A DNA stretch of 64,000 bases. It comes from Leptasterias polaris (lineage: Eukaryota; Echinodermata; Asteroidea; Forcipulatida; Asteriidae). The position numbers were made by a program, and so were the translations under genes. Below are positions 10,365 through 22,700 of this stretch, piece after piece. The notes under the pieces are model-generated. The model was not told the origin of the DNA. It saw nothing but the letters and a program-made list of their open reading frames with translations, and made no database searches. Position 1 is the first letter of the stretch, and every line of letters starts with the position of its first letter. The stretch is taken from assembly GCA_037783415.1 (NCBI GenBank), contig JAZGTN010000043.1:248001-312000 (forward strand). Reading direction: 5' to 3'.

Positions 10365-12650
10365 TTCAAAGACTAGTGCTGAGGAGGCTGTTTCTAGAAA
10401 CTCCTTGGATTCTATATCTCAAAGACTAGTGCTGAGGAGGTTGTTTCTAGAAACTCCTTGGATTCTGCTTCTCAAAGACTAGTGCTGAGGAGGCTGTTTC
10501 TAGAAACTCCTTGGATTCTGCTTCTCAAAGACTAGTGCTGAGGAGGCTGTTTCTAGAAACTCCTTGGATTCTATATCTCAAAGACTAGTGCTGAGGAGGC
10601 TGTTTCTAGAAACTCCTTGGATTCTGCTTCTCAAAGACTAGTGCTGAGGAGGCTGTTTCTAGAAACTCCTTGGATTCTACTTCTCAAAGACTAGTGCTGA
10701 GGAGGCTGTTTCTAGAAACTCCTTGGATTCTATATCTCAAAGACTAGTGCTGAGGAGGCTGTTTCTAGAAACTCCTTGGATTCTGCTTCTCAAAGACTAG
10801 TGCTGAGGAGGCTGTTTCTAGAAACTCCTTGGATTCTGCTTCTCAAAGACTAGTGCTGAGGAGGCTGTTTCTAGAAACTCCTTGGATTCTATATCTCAAA
10901 GACTAGTGCTGAGGAGGCTGTTTCTAGAAACTCCTTGGATTCTATATCTCAAAGACTAGTGCTGAGGAGGCTGTTTCTAGAAACTCCTTGGATTCTGCTT
11001 CTCAAAGACTAGTGCTGAGGAGGCTGTTTCTAGAAACTCCTTGGATTCTATATCTCAAAGACTAGTGCTGAGGAGGCTGTTTCTAGAAACTCCTTGGATT
11101 CTGCTTCTCAAAGACTAGTGCTGAGGAGGCTGTTTCTAGAAACTCCTTGGATTCTACTTCTCAAAGACTAGTGCTGAGGAGGCTGTTTCTAGAAACTCCT
11201 TGGATTCTATATCTCAAAGACTAGTGCTGAGGAGGCTGTTTCTAGAAACTCCTTGGATTCTGCTTCTCAAAGACTAGTGCTGAGGAGGCTGTTTCTAGAA
11301 ACTCCTTGGATTCTGCTTCTCAAAGACTAGTGCTGAGGAGGCTGTTTCTAGAAACTCCTTGGATTCTATATCTCAAAGACTAGTGCTGAGGAGGCTGTTT
11401 CTAGAAACTCCTTGGATTCTATATCTCAAAGACTAGTGCTGAGGAGGCTGTTTCTAGAAACTCCTTGGATTCTGCTTCTCAAAGACTAGTGCTGAGGAGG
11501 CTGTTTCTAGAAACTCCTTGGATTCTATATCTCAAAGACTAGTGCTGAGGAGGCTGTTTCTAGAAACTCCTTGGATTCTGCTTCTCAAAGACTAGTGCTG
11601 AGGAGGCTGTTTCTAGAAACTCCTTGGATTCTACTTCTCAAAGACTAGTGCTGAGGAGGCTGTTTCTAGAAACTCCTTGGATTCTATATCTCAAAGACTA
11701 GTGCTGAGGAGGCTGTTTCTAGAAACTCCTTGGATTCTGCTTCTCAAAGACTAGTGCTGAGGAGGCTGTTTCTAGAAACTCCTTGGATTCTGCTTCTCAA
11801 AGACTAGTGCTGAGGAGGCTGTTTCTAGAAACTCCTTGGATTCTATATCTCAAAGACTAGTGCTGAGGAGGCTGTTTCTAGAAACTCCTTGGATTCTATA
11901 TCTCAAAGACTAGTGCTGAGGAGGCTGTTTCTAGAAACTCCTTGGATTCTGCTTCTCAAAGACTAGTGCTGAGGAGGCTGTTTCTAGAAACTCCTTGGAT
12001 TCTGCTTCTCAAAGACTAGTGCTGAGGAGGCTGTTTCTAGAAACTCCTTGGATTCTATATCTCAAAGACTAGTGCTGAGGAGGCTGTTTCTAGAAACTCC
12101 TTGGATTCTGCTTTTCAAAGACTAGTGCTGAGGAGGCTGTTTCTAGAAACTCCTTGGATTCTATATCTCAAAGACTAGTGCTGAGGAGGCTGTTTCTAGA
12201 AACTCCTTGGATTCTGCTTTTCAAAGACTAGTGCTGAGGAGGCTGTTTCTAGAAACTCCTTGGATTCTATATCTCAAAGACTAGTGCTGAGGAGGCTGTT
12301 TCTAGAAACTCCTTGGATTCTGCTTCTCAAAGACTAGTGCTGAGGAGGCTGTTTCTAGAAACTCCTTGGATTCTATATCTCAAAGACTAGTGCTGAGGAG
12401 GCTGTTTCTAGAAACTCCTTGGATTCTGCTTTTCAAAGACTAGTGCTGAGGAGGCTGTTTCTAGAAACTCCTTGGATTCTGCTTTTCAAAGACTAGTGCT
12501 GAGGAGGCTGTTTCTAGAAACTCCTTGGATTCTATATCTCAACGACTAGTGCTGAGGAGGCTGTTTCTAGAAACTCCTTGGATTCTATATCTCAAAGACT
12601 AGTGCTGAGGAGGCTGTTTCTAGAAACTCCTTGGATTCTATATCTCAAGG
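10365..12650. repeat. 53-bp satellite array, about 43 units, with a 9-unit higher-order repeat
   Basis: Nearly identical units of 53 bp containing ACTAGTGCTGAGGAGGCTGT and TTTCTAGAAACTCCTTGGAT; the units differ mainly in a short linker (TATATC, TGCTTC, TACTTC or TGCTTTTC). The TACTTC linker recurs at 10678, 11155 and 11632, exactly 477 bp (9 x 53) apart, and the linker order between them is the same. The unit holds two palindromes, ACTAGT and TTTCTAGAAA. 53 is not a multiple of 3, so no long frame can run through. The flanks are single-copy-looking DNA between JAKMIP and GPATCH4. Confidence 0.97.
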
Positions 12651-14150
12651 GGTTACCATAAGGATTACTGAAATGTCATCATTTCATTAAACTTGTGAGG
12701 GTTGGAAATTTTTGGCAGCAATGATTCTCACCACTGGTTTTTGATAAATGTGACAGCCTTTTTATCCCAAGTAAGTTTTGTGTGCTTACTTAAGCACACA
12801 AATCAGCATAGTACAAAACAATTGCTCTTTCAAGGAAAAGTTACCAGCCAACATACCATTTCATGTGTACTATTTGCAACTGGTATCCTGCTTATTATTT
12901 GCTCAGCAGAAACTGTTTAAGCACTTTCGTCTGTTTAAAGGGTGTTTGTAACATTGGTTAGAGTAAAAATATAAATGTTCACAGATTCACACATAACTTA
13001 CATGGTATAAAGATGGTCATGGTAGTAAAACTCCCTTTAAAATATTTTTGCTTTAAATGCTATAGTTTTTGAGAAATGAGTAAAACAATTAGTTTTGATC
13101 TCACGAGTCGAAAACTCGATGTTTGAAAACAATGAAAACACTTAAGGTTTTTCCCCACTTTTTTCTGGTGATTGCAATGACCGATTGAGCTTAAACTTTC
13201 ACAGGTTTGTTGTTTCATGTATATGTTGGGATACACCAAGTGAGGATACTGGTCTTTGACATTTACCAAAAGTATAAATTCCCTTTAAGCAGTTCTCTGA
13301 AACTGGCTCTTGGTTGGAAGTAGTTTATGTTAAGCATTATGTTTGTTTTACAAACTGCTGTGTTTTTGTTAAAAAATTTCGTGTGCATATCAATGATATA
13401 ATTACTGTAAAAATGTACAAATTGCTCATTTAATATTGTTTATACCTATTTATAAAACTTTCTTGTTTTAAAAAAAAAATTATAACATGTTGTATTTGAG
13501 TTGTATCAGTTTGTTTGTTATTTTTTGTTTGTATTTAAGTTTTAACAATGTGCTAGGTGTGTACATTGCAATGGGAAAGCTCCATAGTTTGAGAACAGGT
13601 AAACGATAGAAATAAAAACAGAAAAATTAAAATGTAATCCCATGTTGCAGTGAAAGAACACTGTATTTTTACAATCATGAAGTAAAAACAATCCCAGATT
13701 GTTTATACGATGTACCTACAGCCTTTCTTACAAACTGTTTCACTTGACATGGCCCTCATTGGGTAACACACTAGCTCCTAAGCTCCAAGCTATCCGAACA
13801 ACTTTGTTGGTAAGAAACAGGTATAGGATTTTCCAACTTTTTCACTGATTTAAGGACTTTTTTCAGAATCTCCTAGCGCATTCAAATTTTCCTGATAGAG
13901 GTAAAGCGGTCACCAAACATAGGGAGAAAGAAAAGGTCTACATTGTGCCCAAACCTATGTTGTTGTTTTTTTGTGGTGATGCACAGAGACTGTAAACTTC
14001 CTAAATGCTAACTTGGAGGTTCCCAGGTCAATAAATAAGGGAGAATCCAGACCTGCAGGCCATTTTTCTCGGAATTTTCACCCTCATCAAATCTCATTCC
14101 TGCTGAAAGCATTCAATCAAACTTCAAAAATACACCCCTGAAACAACAGT

Positions 14151-14262
14151 GGGTGCGTTCTCGCAGTCGTAACCAATGACTGTTTCGATTGATTTAGCCA
14201 TTGGTTAATCATTGGTCAAATGACCGAAACAGTCATTGGTTCCAGCCGCCTAAATGCAACCC
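14151..14262. mobile_element. 112-bp palindromic MITE
   Basis: Outer ends GGGTGCGTT and AATGCAACCC; inner arms ACCAATGACTGTTTCG and its inverse CGAAACAGTCATTGGTT. It can fold into one long hairpin. No ORF. Confidence 0.7.
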
Positions 14263-14707
14263 AGATTGTACCTTCCTGTTAGCCTTAATTTAGGAACACC
14301 ACTGCTTGCTTACTGTTGTAGACCTCTTTGATGCAGCCATCTTATTGTTGGTCTTGCTTTCAATCTTTCAATTCAATGTAATCCAAACCGAGGCTGGAAG
14401 GACATAAATAGTCTGAGCCCCAGTGCGGTGTTCAAGAATCAGTATTCATTAGTACTACTAGTAGTACACAAACCAAACATGACAAAGATGCTGGTAACCA
14501 ATGGTGTATATAGAACCCCTTGCAGTGATGTCATATGCCACTACAGTGTCTGCCGATGGTCTGCCATTTTGGGGAGTCAAATTGCATATAAAGATATGGT
14601 GCGCATCTGTCCGCGTTCCCTAAATAAATGTGCACTGCACAGTAAAACACACTGAACCCGACTCCCAAAATGATGCAACCAAGATGTATTATGGTTAATG
14701 ACATCCA

Positions 14708-14896
14708 GGCCCATTTCAATAATGATAAGCAGGAAATAGTGCTTATAGAATGTTCCTGCTTAGCAATAATTAGCAGTGAATCAGTCACAAACAGTGTATA
14801 TTACATGGTATTTTGGCTGGTAACCTGTTTCTGCAAAGCAAGATTTGTCTTTGCTAAGCAAATATTTGGGCTTTACAGTTTTATAAATTTGGGCCC
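14708..14896. mobile_element. MITE family 1 copy
   Basis: Starts GGCCCATTTCAATAATGATA and ends TTTATAAATTTGGGCCC. It shares the 'TATTTTGGCTGGTAACCTGT' interior with the copy at 41.7 kb. Confidence 0.7.
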
Positions 14897-15486
14897 TGTT
14901 GATGTTCCTAAGGGAACCAGAGTGAGGCCCACTCCTAGATGAGACTGGTACCTTGTGAACTCTGACTTCTTCCAATGTGATTTTAGATTGGGATACAAGG
15001 AACCGGACAGAATTGAAGTGATATGATCAGGAACTCAAATCCGATAATTTGCAGTTTCTTTGTTTAACTTTATTATAAGTTATTTATTGTATTTTATGTT
15101 GACGAGTACCAATTGGTGCTATAATTCTCCAACTCATAACAACCTTACATCAATACTGTTTTTAATAAATTTGCAGAGAAAGATTTTGTTGTTGGGGTGA
15201 ATTATTCAAGTTAAGAAGAAGCAAAATGACTTCGATTTTATTCATAAAGGGGAACAATTTTAGACATCAGCCATTTTATTAATTGATCATTTGCTATCAC
15301 TTGGAGGGTTTTGTGTGTTGGAGGCACTGGGTGAGTCTGCGATGTGTCATGATGCTTTGTGCCTGTGCACTGCAAACAGTTCACTTTTACTCCACCCTTC
15401 AACTCCCAGACTTTGGTTCTGTGGTAAAATGTTTCTAAAGTTTGTTGTTCCCCTCAACTTCCCGAAGTTTGTCGTTTGAATCTTAT

Positions 15487-15660
15487 ACCAACTTCATAGA
15501 GCTGCTTAATACACATTGTTGCTGATCATAAAATCTTACCAAGTGTACCAGTCAAAACACCATTTAATGTTGTAATTGTTTGTGACTGGTTCCCTTTGGT
15601 TATTTGGTGTTTTGTTTTTTTAAGGTTTCAGCTTTTTAGCAGTTCTGTGAAATTGGGCCG
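15487..15660. mobile_element. MITE family 1 copy
   Basis: Begins CTTCATAGAGCTGCTTAA and ends GTGAAATTGGGCC; diverged interior with a 'GTGACTGGTTCCC' motif. Non-coding. Confidence 0.65.
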
Positions 15661-16701
15661 TACAAAAAGATACTTTTGACCTTATTTACTACTATTTAAT
15701 TTTTAATTTTTTTATGTCTCTCTTTTTTTTCTTTTTTTTCTTTTTTTGGGGGGGGGGTGCTTTTTACCACCATGTAAATGATGTAATTATAAGATATAAT
15801 TTTTATTTCAAAACGGTTTCTGATGTTAATGTTGTTTTTGTTTTTGTTTTTTGGCAAGTCACCCCCAAAAGGTTGTAAATTAAATCATAGTAATTTATAG
15901 AAATCAATTCAGAAATTCCACATTTCTATAATTATAGAGATTGTCAATAGAGAGAAGATTCATTATGAGTGACTTTTTGACATTTTCAAAATACTCTTCT
16001 CGTCTTTGAAAACATTGTGATTCTCCTGACAAATGTTGTGAAAAATATTATATTTTAAGAATTGTCCTTTCTAATCATTATGACACATTTTTTTAAAGAA
16101 CAATTTCATTTCAATCATTTATGCCTTATTTCTATCTTGTTCCATCATGTTCTTGTATAAAAATAAACATTAATTTTATACAGTTTTTCTTGGGAACATA
16201 AACATGTCTGCTTTGTGGTGTTTTCTTGTTTTGTGGAAGTTTTTGTTAATGTTGTTTGGGCACCAGTCACAAACAATATTCATCTTGTGTTATTTTGGGT
16301 GGTGGCCCGATTTTGCCAAGCAAGTCTTTTTTCCATCTTAGCGGATATGGGCCTGGAGAGAGTGCTATAGCATAAGAGAGATCACAAATTTTAATCATCA
16401 TGAAAGTTTTAAATGGAAGTTATTAATGTTGGTGGGGTTTTAACTGTACTACATGTATAACATTTATTGGCCCATATTGATACAGATATACCTGCCCTTT
16501 TAACCAATATCTGGGGTCCATGTAAAAGCCAAGAATAGCTTTGTTTTTTTAAAACAAGCTGGTCTCCACTCTATAAGTTTACAGTTAAATCTGATTACCA
16601 GTTTGGAGAGCATAACACAAATGTCCCCTAAAAACCACAAATGAATCACTCGGATTAATTGATGTAGCAGTGCACCTAGGTAGGTAATATCGAGAAGCCA
16701 C

Positions 16702-16726
16702 CACGTGCGGGCGCCCTCTCCACGTG
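16702..16726 (+). promoter_or_regulatory. Paired CACGTG E-boxes in the GPATCH4 promoter
   Basis: Two perfect CACGTG hexamers (16702-16707 and 16721-16726) lie 14-38 bp before the GPATCH4 start codon, separated by GCGGGCGCCCTCTC. CACGTG is the core site for MYC/MAX and USF. A pair this close to the start of a nucleolar gene suggests growth-linked control; factor identity is inference. Confidence 0.6.
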
Positions 16727-16739
16727 GTGACATTTAAAC

Positions 16740-19700
16740 ATGGCCGCCCACAGGTGCTCGTCGTTTGCTCAGAAACAGCTCGAAAAACATGGATGGCAAA
16801 CAGGTTTGTATCGCTTTTGATCAGTTATTTTAATAACATGTATAGTTATAAATATTGTACTCAATATTCCCGTACATTTGCCTTATTGTAGAGAAGATTT
16901 GACCTCTAAAATAGTAAAATTTGACTGAATAGATGAGGTCGGGTCGGACTCGGACCTTGCGCTCTGTGCCGCCGTCCGTGTCAGCGGCGCGTACAGTGAC
17001 TGTTACAATTGTTAGTGTTATGTTGAATGAATGTTAGTGTTACATGTTTAATTGTGCATCAATCAGTAAACATCAAGGCTGCTGATGAGGTTTGAACATG
17101 TGACTGTCGGCTTAGCCCTTGAAAGAATTGAACTAGGACTAGGAATAGGAGATTCTCCACAAAATATTTAATATCTAATATTTAGTTATTCTATTGCATG
17201 AGCAAGTGAACATTGTGGGCAAAATTTGGTTCAAAAAATATATTCTTTACTTTTAATATTCATATAAATATCCTCCCCTGTCCGGTTTTCGATGTAGTAT
17301 GCCTTTTTCTTTGAATTGATTTTTTTTTTAAATATTCCATAATCAACTGATGCCCTAATTACCTTCCTTTGTTTATAAGAAATATGCAAACATATATTAA
17401 AACGTGGTGGACATTGAAACTTTCACACCACGCACCGATCTTCGATGACTTCAATAGCGTCCCATTTGTTTTGAGTTTGACCTGTTTTCGATGCAAACAA
17501 GAAAGTATGGTGTCCGGGTGAAGCCATACGTGGAAGAAACATCTGCAGTGACTACAAGTGTTCTGTGAGACTTAGTGTCAGCAGTTTTCTTCATTTTATT
17601 CAACATATTTTTTATTTAGTTTTAAAAATAACCATGGTATTTTTCAAAAACTTTTAAAAAAAAGAAAAAAATGTAAATAATTCTTGGCTTTCAAATCTTA
17701 TTTTTATTTAGTTTTGTGTCTTTTTATGTTTCTTAACATTTATAATAAAGCATATAAATAAACAGTGATCATCGAATCACAAAGCTGATGTTTAAATTTT
17801 AATATTAATAACAAAAATGATAGAGTGTTACAAAAAAAAATTATCCAGACTATTAGAAAATGATATAAGGCACGTGGCTTCTTTAAGCCTCTGTATTTGT
17901 TTCCCCAGAATGCTCAGCAGAATGTTCAGTCACATGATTATCGTGAATTGTGAATTGAAAAAGTGTTTGATGAAACTTTTTCGGTGGGAATTTTTTTTTT
18001 TATGGCCCCGACAGTATGACATATTTTTGTACCTTGGAGAAATGCCTAAAATACCACAACTTTTTGCATTTACAAGTGCAACTAACCAGTGGAGCCTTTC
18101 ATGTTTCTAAGTTTTGGTCAAATGAGAGGAGACTCTTTGCTTGGCAAGTCAAACCACAAAAATTGTATCTAGGGACTGTTTACATCGCGCGTGGAGAGGT
18201 AAAAGATTTGCCTCGATTTCAGGGACGCCCTGAATACAGGGCGTCCTACGATATAATAATTTGATACACCTATCAATAGACGCACTACAGTACATGACCC
18301 CCGGGGAGGGTGCGTCATGACTCTCAAAAAAGTGGCGGTGGGTACGTCAAAATCCAATAGTAGTCAGTCAAAATATCTTTAAGAGGTACGTCATGGTCCG
18401 TTGATGTCCATTTCCACATGCATTTTGTTTATTTGGTGGAGAATCAAAAATGCACCTACCCCTCCCCGCCTGTGTAAAATGATGTTGGTATTTGTTAAAA
18501 TTTATGTAGCTTGAGGGTCGGGAATTTACTGCCCGAAAGTCAACGATCAGCATATTACCAGCTCAGACGGCCGTTATATTTTCAAATAGCAAGCTATGGC
18601 AGTTTTGTCAACCTCGGCCCCGTGGTATATTTTATCTCTCACGATAGAGCGGGATCGATGGATACGAGAATGCATAATTTAGTAGACTGTTCCCTCTCCC
18701 AACAAATATATTGAGACTGGTAGCGAGTTCTGATAGGGCCCTATAGGGTGCGCAGTGTAGTAATACTTTCCTATTTTCAGAGTTCATCATGTATCACGAT
18801 CGTAGGTATTATTAAGCGCACAATTGACAAGAGGTCAAGTGTTGTACACAATAACAAGAAAGCAATGGCATCAGTTACTAAAAAAACAATTATTACACTT
18901 TCCTTCTTGATTGCAGCCAAAGAAACTTTATGGGCAAGGACCGGGAAGCGTTTTTTTTTCCCAGGACGAACGTAGGCTATTAACATAAAATGGGCGTGGT
19001 TGACCGTAAAATACCCTCGCGCATGCGTACTCTCTAACCCTAACCCTAACTTTCACATAGCACATAATAATACACGGGGAAATGTAAAGTTTACTACGCC
19101 CATTTTATGTTAATTGCCAATGTTCGTCCTGGGGAGAAAAAAAAATGCGACCGGGAACCAGTCTAGTTTTTAAGCTGCAAATGTAGTCAGGTGCCCTGCG
19201 ACATATGCAGACGAAATTCCATTGTATAGATGCACAATACTGCACGCATCCCCCTTCGGGGGAAAGCAGCTACCATCATCAGGGAGGGGGCTGGGCTATT
19301 TTAAGTGCATGTACTTTGGAAATTAGCAATGAAACAATACCTTGGGTTTTTATGGCTGCAAATATTTGATAGGTCCTTAGCAGATTATTTCTGGGAAAAA
19401 CTCCAAGGCCAGATTTTGACCTTGACAAAATACTTTTTTCAGGAGAAACTTCCTTCAATGCATTTTATTTAATAAAATATTTTGTTCCAAGCAAAAATAT
19501 ACTTAAATGTTGCCACTTTATTCACCATAATTTGGAATCTTTAGGATTTTTTGTATTTTATTGCCCAAATTTGCAATAAGGACCTTCATTTAGTACTGAG
19601 CCAACAATCTTTTCAAACAGGTATGAAATTAAAACAGTTTACTTTGAGTTTTCAAACTTTTATTAACGAATTATGTTGTTTTTGTACATGTAGAATGGAA

Positions 19701-22700
19701 AACAAGAAATAATGAATTTGCCACCTGAACTATCCAGCCCTATGATGACGGCCTCCCACATAGTCAAAAGCCATAAAACCTTATAACTGCTGTATGGCCA
19801 GGGATCACACCCCATAATATGATTCAAACAAGTTGTAAACCCAGTTACAGCAGTCATTTGAAATAATGTACTCAAAGAACTTAACAAGGTCATTCCCCTA
19901 TAATTTCCGAGATTCTTTCTTGTGAATCGGGCATATGAAACCATTGTTATTGTCACAACATTTATCTGCAGAATTGTATAGTTATTTTCTAAAGTGTCTG
20001 TATACATTTATTAATGGCAATAGACTGTGCAAGTCTCGCGCGTATCCGAACGAGAAAACACGTCAAACGAAGAACATTTTTATTTCTGAAATCAAATCTT
20101 TGTTTTAAATTATATCTCATGACAAAATCTGAACAACAAAAATAAATCATTACAATTTCATGAAATTAGTTTTAGCTTTTTAAAAAAATACGCCAAAGTG
20201 TGTTAATTATTATTAAAAACAAATTAAAACTCTGGGACAAGGATGCTTTTTTGATGTTAACTTTTTAGAAACCCCTTACGCAGATTCGTGAAGGTCAAAC
20301 GGGTTTTAAATTGACCCGTATCGCAGTTTAAAGAGGAATGCCGACGCCTCAACACCATAGACTGCAATGAAAAGGGTTTGCTTTGCAATTACAGCATCTG
20401 GCGATTATAATCGCGCATCCAAAATAAGCTTTTACATAAGTTTTATGATCGGAGGTGAGCACAAAATTCTTAATTTTTTGCAATAACCGGAAGCTGAGGT
20501 CAAGTTTAATTCTCGGGTTTTCTTCGTTATATTGTTATCACTTAGTATTGCGTTCCCAACAACATGTATAATTTTCTAGGTCACAAACTACGTTAAACTA
20601 AAATAATTGATGAAACAAAATCTCGCCCACGTAAAACTCCATATGGTTGGGACCACTATGGTCCCGGAAGTTCGAATGCACGCGAGACTTGCACAGCCTA
20701 TAAAAACTTACCAAGTACAGCAGCTTTGGATAGTATAATGAATTTTGAGAAACTTTTAACCTCGAAGTACTACGGTTATTGAAAAATATATCACTTTTTA
20801 TTTCCCAAAATTTGAATCTGAGAAGCGTTATGGACTAACGCTTCTCAGACTGTGTATTCCTATGGGGAATATTCGCTCCGGTTTTTCGGTGATATCTCAA
20901 TACCGTGACCACGTTTTGAAGTGAAATTTTCACAGGTTAGTTTTAATGTACATGTATATACCTACATTTATATAGGATTAGCACAATCAGTAGGCTCCAA
21001 TTACCAAACGTATACAGCACCTTTAAAAGGGCTATAGAAACCCCATAACTAAAACTGGGTTTATAGCATACATGTAAGTTAACCCTAGTTACAGTGCCTA
21101 CAAATTGGACACATCCACTTCCCTCTCGGAGTCCTTTTCAAATTAACGCAGCCGAAATGAAACCACTTGATAGTGCATTGTTGGTTGTCACATTGAACCA
21201 TCTTTCCACGTTGCTCTTCACTGCAGATACATGTTGTATGTTGGTGTGTCACTGTCATGGGAGTTGGAGACTTCCGTCTTGGCATTTCTTCTGCCTCATT
21301 GTCAGGCACTTCTATCTCAAATGGTGCCGTCCCTTGCGCCTGCATTTTGCCAGTGACTTGCTTCTTTGCTTTAATTTGGCGGGATTTTTTCTTTCTGAGG
21401 AGGTTTTTGTTTTTACTCTGGATCTCTGCCTTCTCTATGATAAGCCTGCGTATGTTTAATTTCAATTCTCCTGCTTGTTGTTCAAATGTAGCCGCCTGCC
21501 CAAACAAGGATGACTCTTCTGCCTTCAACTTGCCCTTTTCAATGTATTCGAGCTGGATTGTCCTACTTTGTATTTTTTCAGTGACCTCTGCCAACCTCTG
21601 TTCCCTAGCTATCCGTGTTGTATACTTCTTTGTGTTTTCTTCACTAGCACTGCTGCGTTTTGCCAGTTTTTTGCTCCTTGTCTTGTTCCCATGTGCATAG
21701 TTATACCCACTACTATGCACAGCTTTTCTTGCCTCTTCGAGAAGATTACCTTTGTTAGCTAACAAAGCAGGGTTACCTCTTGCAAGTAGTAATGCTTCCT
21801 GGTTGATGCTTTTCTGATAGCTGTTCAATTTCGCACCCCGTTTCCCGAATATCTGTGACTTCATCTTCAACTCCTCCTCGGTGAATGATGAACTATCTTC
21901 AGTGGAGGAGCTTTGTGTTGGAGGCGCATGACTGACCCAAATCTTTCCAGTGGCTTGATGAAGCATGCCTTCAGGTTTGTGTTTTTCGGTATCTGTTGTA
22001 GCCAGAGATGAGCTGCATGTTGAGAAATGAAGGAGAAACTTGTCGTGATCTGATGGAGTATAGTCCTCTTCAACGTCAACGTAGTCATCAAAACACTTGT
22101 CATACACAACTGAACGCTTTAGTTGTGCAGTAGCAACATCTGGGCAAGCATCTTTTACTTTCATTTGGAATTCTTCCATTGTCTCTGCCCTGATGCATTT
22201 CTTGTACACTTCGTTGCCATCTAGCAAGAAGGTCGCCAAGACAAGTGGTTTAGACATCTTAGCAAGCTGCACAAGAAACAAAATAATTAAGTCCATTAAT
22301 CGCGGTAAAGAAACCTTATCATTTGTTTGTGACACAAACACATGTTGAAGGTTGCAGGCTTTGACCCAAGGAAAATCAGGGCAGGCCAGTTTGGCCTAGG
22401 CTTTATCAAAATGTCAAGGGGCACCAAGGCCAAATGATCAGAGGTGCCCCTATAGGTGGTGAACCCAATCATACAACAATTTGTTGATTCATTTTTAACC
22501 AATAAAATAAAGTACAATTTAAAAAAATTTAATAACAAAAACCATTTAACCAACACTTTTAAACTTGCTTAGTTCCCCTCAATACTGGCCGCGAGTACTG
22601 TAGTTTTATTGATGATTTTTTTCGGACTCCATTGGCCGCTTGTAAAAACCTGTAAGGTCTTTTTGGGGGAGAAATTATTTATACACGACACAGATTTGAT

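Larger units (their letters stand above)
12660..16690. other. Intergenic DNA between the satellite and GPATCH4; interspersed repeats only
   Basis: No spliceable coding exon was recognised. It contains a 350-bp repeat ending in CCCTTTAAG (about 12930-13287, related to 49815-50170), a small palindromic MITE (14151-14262), MITE family 1 copies (14708-14896, 15487-15660, partial 16270-16353) and a T/G homopolymer stretch (15720-15757). Confidence 0.6.

Noticed and set aside
19663..20007. 114-residue minus-strand ORF beside the PHD-finger gene
   Set aside because: No recognisable transposase or other motif, no compositional sign of coding, and A/T-rich surroundings; not enough to call a second gene of the putative transposon.
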